Assembly: GCA_025766275.1 (NCBI GenBank)
Contig: JAFKAC010000047.1
Span: forward strand, 248,001 to 312,000
Source of the DNA: Lactarius indigo
Lineage: Eukaryota > Basidiomycota > Agaricomycetes > Russulales > Russulaceae
DNA length: 64,000 nt
Reading direction: 5' to 3'
Positions 57,541 to 64,000 of this stretch are shown one piece after another. Numbering within the stretch: position 1 is the stretch's first letter; each line of letters starts with the position of its first letter. The notes under the pieces were generated by a model. The model searched no databases and was not told the DNA's origin. It worked only from the letters and a program-made list of their open reading frames with translations. Both the position numbers and the translations under genes were made by a program.

Positions 57541-58239
57541 ATGCTCTCCTTCTCCAAGATCATTACCTTCGCCGCTGTCGCTTTCGGCACCCTCAGTCAG
57601 GCAGTCCCACTCAGCCCACGGGAAGTCAATACCGAGACCTGCGCTTTGGTCCCAGGCCAACTGAAAGATTATTTGACGGACGTGGAGAACCAACTTGCGA
57701 TCAAGTTCCAATCGATCTGTACGGATGTCCCATATACTCCCATGTTGATATTTCTAACCTCGAGACAGCTTCACTCACCAATAGCGGTGCCGCGGTTTCC
57801 ACTGTCTCTCCAGTTCTGGAAGATGTGGTCACCTATTTCAATGTCCAACTCGTCTGTATCAAACAGTTAGCTGGGAAGCCTATCGATGAAGTACTCAAGA
57901 ACGGGGACGGTGTTCTCACTGTGGGTGATGTGTGGGACCTCGTTCGCAATATCCTGGCAGTAGTATTTGGGGCTTTGGCTCCTGTTATTGGCCACGTCCA
58001 GGACACTGGGCTCCTGACAACTTTGAGCATCATTGTGTAAGTGTTTCGGGCCTAGTTTTCTGGTGTATTGGAACTTGAACACCTTGTTTATTAGCGACCT
58101 TACGTTCACATATGTTAAAGCTGTTATCAGGATTACTGGGGGATTCGGAGGTCTGCTCGTCGAAGACCTTCGCACCTTTGTTAGAACTGCTGCAGTTTCT
58201 GTGGTGTTGCCGGTCCTCCACATCCTTTCTCCTTTCTAG
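57541..58239 (+). CDS. Small secreted protein, hypothetical
   Basis: Three exons, 57541-57718, 57769-58036 and 58095-58239, join in frame to 196 aa. The N-terminus MLSFSKIITFAAVAFGTLSQA is a clear signal peptide, with likely cleavage before VPLSPRE. The mature part has few Cys (two or three), is helical and mildly amphipathic (TVSPVLEDVVTYFNVQLV, VWDLVRNILAVVFGALAPVI), and ends in a hydrophobic stretch without a GPI-like tail. This composition is common in fungal surface or effector-like proteins, but I do not recognise a family. A strong TATA box and short leader suggest regulated expression. Confidence 0.75.
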
Positions 58240-59264
58240 AGATAGCATGAAATGGTTTTAGATCAGATTTGATTAATTTTTACGAAAAAAAGGGTAGATG
58301 ATTCACTCACTCAACAAACCAACGAAGAAACGGTGGAAGAAATACGTCATAAAACTATCAGTTACCAAGAAAACGTAGCGCAGAAGGTGACATAGCGGAA
58401 AGTGTCGAAGCCTTCGGCTGTATGAGCAAGCACCCAAAGTCGCACGAAGACATAACTTGCAGAAGAATTACATGCTGGGAAGAAGATAGGCGCAAGACGG
58501 ATAATAACAAAGCGCCACGATGTGTCAGCAAACCATGGAATGACGGAAAGGCCACTTATAGGCCTGTGTGTTTGAGCATTTATATATTGTATCAAGTATT
58601 GTATAGATTGCAAAACACTTGGCAAAACATGGGCAGTACTCGACAAGTATAGTTTACGAGTCATCATGCATCATAGATAATGTTGGGATACGGCCCGGAA
58701 TGGACACAGTCCGGCAGACCGACATATTATATAATCGCAATATTAGCGTAGTTAAGCGGTTATCTATGAATAATATTGTGTAGAGAGGAGCATACGCATC
58801 CTCCTCAGTACACGCGTTGTCCACCTATCCAGCTGCCAGCCTCCGTAAATCTCTATAGATAATGTGTCTATCCTCACTGCTCATTAATAACCTGCCTAAT
58901 ACCTTCCAATGAGGCGATGCGAGTGACAGCGCTTCCGACAGCTTCTTGGGATGCTTCAAAGTTTACTGTGGATTCCCATTGGCCGGGGAAACGGTCTGTA
59001 GGTCCCGGAATTTTTGAGGCAACACCGGTCAGCTTGGCGGTGCAAGCTGAAACCAAGTTATTAACTTGTATCATGATCGGGCCCGCATTGTACTGCGGCA
59101 ACTGTACCGCCACTCGGGTCTAAACGCAGCCATCAGTATGGCTGACTGTACACGTACCGGTCAAGGTACCGGCTCTGTCGTCTCTCACACTGGGTATCTA
59201 AGTCACGGTCATCCCACTATCGTGGTGTTCTTATAATGAACACACCACCACCGCTCATCAGGAC
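58240..59264. other. Intergenic DNA before C2/membrane copy 2
   Basis: No complete gene. Contains a possible gene remnant at 58,874-59,140 on the minus strand. From about 59,165 the sequence resembles the upstream flank of copy 1 (52,976-53,050). Confidence 0.5.
58874..59140 (-). pseudogene. Possible terminal exon remnant, unknown
   Basis: An open stretch of about 80 codons ending at 58874, with a plausible acceptor (GTTTAG) at its upstream side. It encodes a non-repetitive sequence with LPQYNAGPIMIQVNNLVSAC and ASLEGIRQVINEQ. Codon use looks coding, but no upstream exon with a start was found. It may be the end of a truncated gene. Confidence 0.3.
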
Positions 59265-60896
59265 ATGGGTTCCCCAATTCGAATCGACTCTTTCGACCGA
59301 TGCTTTAACATCAACAAGTAACTATTCTTCCACTGTTATTTTTGTTCCCTGTCATTTACTACCTCTCTCGTTCAGGCCATGGCAGCTCACTGGTTTCGTT
59401 TTCTCTGTGCACAGCCCATTTCAATGTCTCACATTTACGACTAGTCCTCCGGTCCCAGAACATGGGCATACTCCGCCCAGAGAAGTCCTGGTGGTCTATC
59501 ATCACCCTCGAGGTCGACGGCCAGCATAAGCACGAAGTCATGCACCGTGTCGACGGCCAGAACCCTAATCAGAGAGACATCATACTTCTGTATGATTTAT
59601 ACTCGTGTTCCTGGTTGGTAATTTGACATCCTGCAGTCATCGCGTGCACCGCCAAACGCAAATCAAGCTAAACGTTTGGCACAAGTCCCAGAGTAAAGAA
59701 AAAGGCGGAGACGTCGGCACCTCGTAGCGTCCGCCTCGATGGCCATCGGCGATGCGGTAAAAAGGCAGGGTACAGAATCATGTGCGCAGCCCTCGCTTAC
59801 TCTGCACGCGTGATGCTTATCCGGCCTTCAGTCCTGGAGCTCCACCTATCCGGCGTCTCCAGCATCCTCGTAAGACGAGAATCTACGCCGCAAGAAGCTC
59901 AAAGGTTACTGTATTAACTCTGACGAAGAACACTCTGGCGAATCCGATTACCCCTTCAGTGGCAGTGAGGCAGAAGATACCAAGGCTGGAGACATCTGGG
60001 AACTTCCAATAGCTTACGACGAATCTTTGGATACCTACCCAGATTCTCTCGAGATCTCCACAATTACCAGCGCGCCTTCAACGATATCCATCATATTTCC
60101 CTCCTTACTTCCAGCAAGTTATTTCTCTGACACTATTTCTGTTACGTCTGGCATGTCGTATGCATCCAGTACATTTGACACATTGACGTACCACCGGGAG
60201 TTACGTGAAGCGCAGCTCGACTCTGACTTTGACCGGATCCTCATAAAGCTGGTACATGAGTGGTATTATACAGGCGCATCAGTAATTCCGAGTCGCAGGA
60301 GCTTATTCAATATCCTAGTTACTTTCCATTGCTGCGTTAGTATTTTTATAAGCTGATGCTTTCAACAGTGCAGACCGACGTTAATATTGCATAGCGTCGA
60401 CACGACTGTGTTCGGCTTCTCATCCGGCAACCTCTTCAGCGTCGACAGCGTCGCTAAACGCGCGCTCATCATCTCCACCATAGCCGCCGCAATCGGGCTC
60501 TTTGTCGACGTATGGTTCATACTCGCCTACTCTGGAGCCGACGTGCGCAAATTCCAGGTGAGCCTTCTCCCGTCCTGAGCCTGATAACTCTAACCACTCC
60601 CAGACCCTCGCGATAGACCTCTATGGCTCGTACTTCTTCTTCGCGCTCTCCTCGCGTCTGCCCCTCGTTGCTCTCTTCGTCGCCGTCCTCGCACTTGTCA
60701 TCTTCCTCGGCGCCATCGCGTGGACCACGTGGCCCGCCACCGTGCTCGTCATGTGTGTGCTCGCGGGCCTCCTCGTCAGCCTCCAGTTCATCGTGTATGG
60801 TTGCCACCGCCTCGCCCTCGGTCTCGCGCCGGTGCGGCATGTCGTCGCGTCCCCCGCGTCCGCGCGTGCCCCTGGACCTGCGAGGCACACGGTCTG
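59265..60896 (+). pseudogene. C2-like/membrane protein, copy 2 (inactivated)
   Basis: Aligns with copy 1 along its whole length, including the 17-nt exons. A 1-bp deletion near 59,700-59,710 in the basic KSRKRRH-equivalent segment shifts the frame and gives a stop at about 59,724. The segment joining C2 and acidic linker is largely deleted (near 59,870), and the membrane part lacks about 55 codons present in copy 1 (near 60,828). The linker and first membrane segments remain almost identical to copy 1, so loss is recent. Confidence 0.8.
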
Positions 60897-61098
60897 AAAA
60901 AGAAAGTCGGTAGATGCGCAGATAGACGAGGACATTTGGTGTTCCTTATGTATAATATGTATCTAGCTAACTTCGAGTTACTGCTGGTGGGCTGTACAAT
61001 TACAAAGATATCCTGTTTGTTTACGTAAGTTATGTGGTTGGTAAGAACGAAAGTCCAGAACCGAACTTTGACACCACTATTCCTATCATCCTATCATT

Positions 61099-62502
61099 AT
61101 GTCCACTACACCTGCTTTCATCAGCGCGATCTCCGAAGAACCTGGTCTTCGACGGCGCAAGACGGTCAAAGGTTACGCTATCAGCTCTGGTGAATCCGAT
61201 TACTCCTTCAGTGACAGCGACTCGGAGGTAGAAAATACCAATGCCAGTGACATTAGGGAACCTCCAATAGCTTACGATCAATCTTTGGATACCTACCCAA
61301 AAGGTTACGCTATCAGCTCTGGCGAATCCGATTACAGTGACAACGACCCGGAGGTAGAAAATACCAATGCCAGTGACATTAGGGAACCTCCAATAGCTTA
61401 CGACGAATCTTCGGATACCTACCCAAATGTCAGTGACATTAGGGAACCTCCAATAGCTTACGACGAATCTTTAGATACCTACCCAGATTCTCTCGAGAGC
61501 CCCACAAATACCAACGCGCCTTCAACGATATCCGTCATATTTCCTTCATTACTTCCTACAAGTTATGTCTCTGACACTATTGATATTACCGTGACGTCTG
61601 GCATATCATATGTATCCAATACATTTTACACATTAACGTATTACCGGGAGTTACGTGAAGCACAAGTTACACAGCTCGACTCTGACTTTGACCAGATCCT
61701 CGTAAAGCTGGTACATGAGTGGTATTATACAGGCGCATCAGTAAGCACCACCTTTTTCCCGAGTTGCAGGAGCTTATTCACTATCCTAGTTGCTTTCCGT
61801 TGCCGCGCAAGTATTTTTTTCTAAGTAGCGTTTTCTACGGCGTGGACCGACCTTACTACTACACAGCATCGACACATCTGTGTTCGGCTTCTCATCCGGC
61901 AACCTCTCCAACGTTAACAGTGTCGCTAAACGCGCGCTGGTCATCTCCAGCGTGACCTCCGCACTCGGGCTTTTCGTCGACGTCTGGTTCATATTCGCCT
62001 ACTCTAGCGCCGACGTGCGCAAATTCCAGGTAAGCCTCCTTCCGTCCTGCGCGCGCCGGGCCAAAGAAAACTCTGACCGCACGCCTAGACCCTCGCAGTG
62101 GACCTCTACGACACGTACTTTTTCTTCGCCCTCTCCTCGCGCCTGCCCCTCGTCGCTCTCTTCGTCGCCGTTATCGCACTCGTCGTCTTCCTCGGCGCCA
62201 TCGCGTGGTCCGTATGGCCCACCGCCGTGTTCGTCATGTGCGTGCTCGCGAGTGTCCTCGTCTTCCTCCAGTTCATCGTGTATGGCTGCCATCGCCTTGC
62301 CCTTGGTCTCATGTGGATGGTGCATGGTGCGTGGCTTGGCGTGCTCTACGTTGCGCGCCGCGTGTGCGCGCTCTTTGTACGTGGCGCTGCTACTGCTTCG
62401 CAGGGAGAACAGCAGATGGAACTACCCACCATGTCAGTGCCACAGGTCGTCGTACCCCCTGCGTCCGCGCGTGTTCCTAGACTCGCGAATAGCCCGGTAT
62501 GA
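61099..62502 (+). CDS. C2-less membrane paralogue, copy 3
   Basis: Four exons, 61099-61740, 61790-61806, 61867-62029 and 62089-62502, join in frame to 411 aa. The start MSTTPAFISAISEE enters directly at the acidic linker of copy 1, so the C2-like part is absent. The linker carries three copies of DIREPPIAYDESxDTYP. The membrane part is complete and open (FFFALSSRLPLVALFVAVI and following segments) and ends with a short polar tail. Intron 2 (61807-61866) uses a GC donor (GCAAGT) where copies 1 and 2 have GTTAGT. Loss of the C2 part could release the protein from lipid or Ca control; that is inference. Whether it is expressed is unknown. Confidence 0.68.
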
Positions 62503-64000
62503 AGAGTCGGTAGTCTATGTACGACGTGCATTTCCGATCCCTTTCCTCGGTTTGTCAGCCTACTCTAGTTTTCGTCTACACTAAAGCTTTTCTCTCATGT
62601 CCTGTCACTCCTTAGCGCGACATCTGTACGTCCTCGAACTTTTAAGCAGTAGTTAAATACCTTCGCTCGCTAGTACCGTCCACCTCGGTCATCTCCCGTA
62701 CGCGATTCCTGAGGTGAGAAACGTTACCTTATAATATGCTCACGCCTAGATAGACTTTCCGTGCTATCCAGTTGGCTCCACGCGTGTGCTCTGAGCTCTA
62801 TCCATAACCTACAGGTAGATGTGAATGCGCAGATAGACAGACATTTGGGTTCCTTATGTATAGTGTGTATCCAGCTTACTGGGTTGGGTGTTGTACGATC
62901 ATAAAAATATCCAGTTAGCCGGTCTGAGCCAAAGGGAGTGAGCGAAGGCTTTGCGCTTAGGGCATACTATCCCTAGTCTACTGATGCAACAACCAAACAA
63001 AACCTACCCGAGAGATGCAACACCAACTGATTAGCCTCATCTAACACTACACACCATATTGACACCTCAAAGTGCAAAGATCGGGAATTGGTCTATCTAA
63101 TAGAACATACTTTAGTACTTTATCTGTGTATTATACCTTTAGTACTCATTCTGCAGACCGAAAAGTGTGCAAAATGAGTGTTTTATGCTTAAAAGTGGGA
63201 GTCAAGGGGCTCTGACTTGCTGATCCTTTGAATATAACACTCTCCTCTCCTCTAGTTATAGAACCATCATACAATACTCCCTGACAGACATACATGAGGA
63301 AAAGTTGAAAGGATGGCAAGAAGTCGTTGGGCGTGACAATCTGGCATTGGAGCAAGTGCACTTCAAGCCCCGCAGTCGGCCCAAGCGGACCGCATTCTTT
63401 GGAGTGTCTGAACCGTCTTCCCAAAAAGGATGTCTAAAATCCACGGGTCTGACTCTCCATTGTGACTAAATGTGACAGTTGTTGCAACACCTTGTCCAGA
63501 AATAACCCTTCAAGATTCCCTCTCTAGTGGGTTTTAATCACCATATTTTTGTATGATCCATAGCACTATCTTGTAGCGGAGAGGGTAGGCTTTCCATTGG
63601 TAAAAGAATAATTAAGATTGGGTGCCTCTACGTAGAGCTAGACGTGCATCTATAAAAGTGTTGCAACAGTGGACTAAGGATAGTAACTCAGTCCGAGTCT
63701 TTGCGCGAGGCGGACATGGCGGCACGTGCTCATTGTTTTCCTCCGTGCCGCCACCTGTCCACCCATATCCTCAGCCGGTTCAAAGAACCGTCTCATTTTA
63801 TTTCGCCCACCCACAACACCATAATTTTCAAAACGCCAATGGGTCTATGAAACGGCGTTTGTGTCCCTCGCTCGTCGGCGTGTCTCGGGTCGTTCCCGCC
63901 CGCCCTTCGCGACCTCGCCCGGACACAAAACCCCAGTTTTTTTCGATCGAGAAGGAGTTCGTGCTTCCGCCCGGTCTCTACTGGCCTGCATACGTATCTA
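62503..64000. other. Gene-poor right edge
   Basis: 62,820-62,910 repeats the 3' flank of copies 1 and 2 (GCAGATAGACAGACATTTGG, then TATGTATA). A 60-codon open plus-strand stretch at about 63,290-63,470 (EEKLKGWQEVVGRDNLALEQ) has coding-like composition but no start or partner exon. Near 63,708-63,765 is an imperfect inverted repeat (GGCGGACATGGCGGCACG and a near complement). No gene called. Confidence 0.4.

Noticed and set aside
58362..58667. Minus-strand frame of 101 codons downstream of the secreted-protein gene
   Set aside because: No splice support, no recognisable motif, low-complexity hydrophobic content; treated as chance.
63146..63475. Overlapping open stretches on both strands near the right edge
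   Set aside because: The plus-strand one looks mildly coding, but without start, splice partner or known motif it cannot be called a gene.

Overview
The window is nuclear DNA of a filamentous basidiomycete, most likely an Agaricomycete. Almost every gene is cut by many short (45-60 nt) introns with fungal splice and branch sites. Plavaka-type and PIF/Harbinger DNA transposons are present, and the host genes (Hog1-type MAP kinase, DNMT1-type DNA methyltransferase, methylcrotonyl-CoA carboxylase alpha subunit) read as fungal. Exon models below were built by hand from GT-AG (two GC-AG) sites that keep the frame, and each model given as complete sums to a whole number of codons.

Layout. 1-8 kb is a transposon-rich flank: a 3' fragment of an IS630/Tc1-like DDE transposase, an orphan four-exon gene, and a complete 4.5 kb PIF/Harbinger element with 44-bp inverted repeats, a DDE transposase and a Myb/SANT partner gene. 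About 8.7-39.3 kb holds a direct tandem duplication of a very large gene (about 3100 aa; it resembles the fungal DUF6606-DUF3638-DUF3645 P-loop family) with its upstream DNA. The first copy is dead: a 7.4 kb Plavaka transposon splits exon 2 and a single-base deletion shifts the frame of exon 5. The second copy is open from end to end. Decayed fragments of a third copy follow at about 39.8-40.2 kb.

40.5-52.8 kb is the conserved housekeeping block: HOG1, an orphan nuclear-looking gene, a tRNA-Lys(CUU) with a 169-nt hairpin intron, a 1314-aa DNMT1-like methyltransferase and, tail to tail with it, a 770-aa methylcrotonyl-CoA carboxylase alpha subunit. 53-62.5 kb holds a second tandem family: a C2-like domain joined to a multi-pass membrane domain. 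Copy 1 is intact, copy 2 is a pseudogene, and copy 3 has lost the C2 part but kept an open membrane part with new internal repeats. A small secreted protein gene with a TATA box lies between copies 1 and 2. Two poly(A)-tailed insertions with 14-bp target duplications (29.1 kb and 55.2 kb) show past retroposition.

No operons, CRISPR arrays or rRNA genes are present. The most unusual items are the self-complementary tRNA intron, the giant P-loop gene pair with patchy gene conversion, the alternating tandem repeat between the two divergent Plavaka genes, and the C2/membrane gene family.
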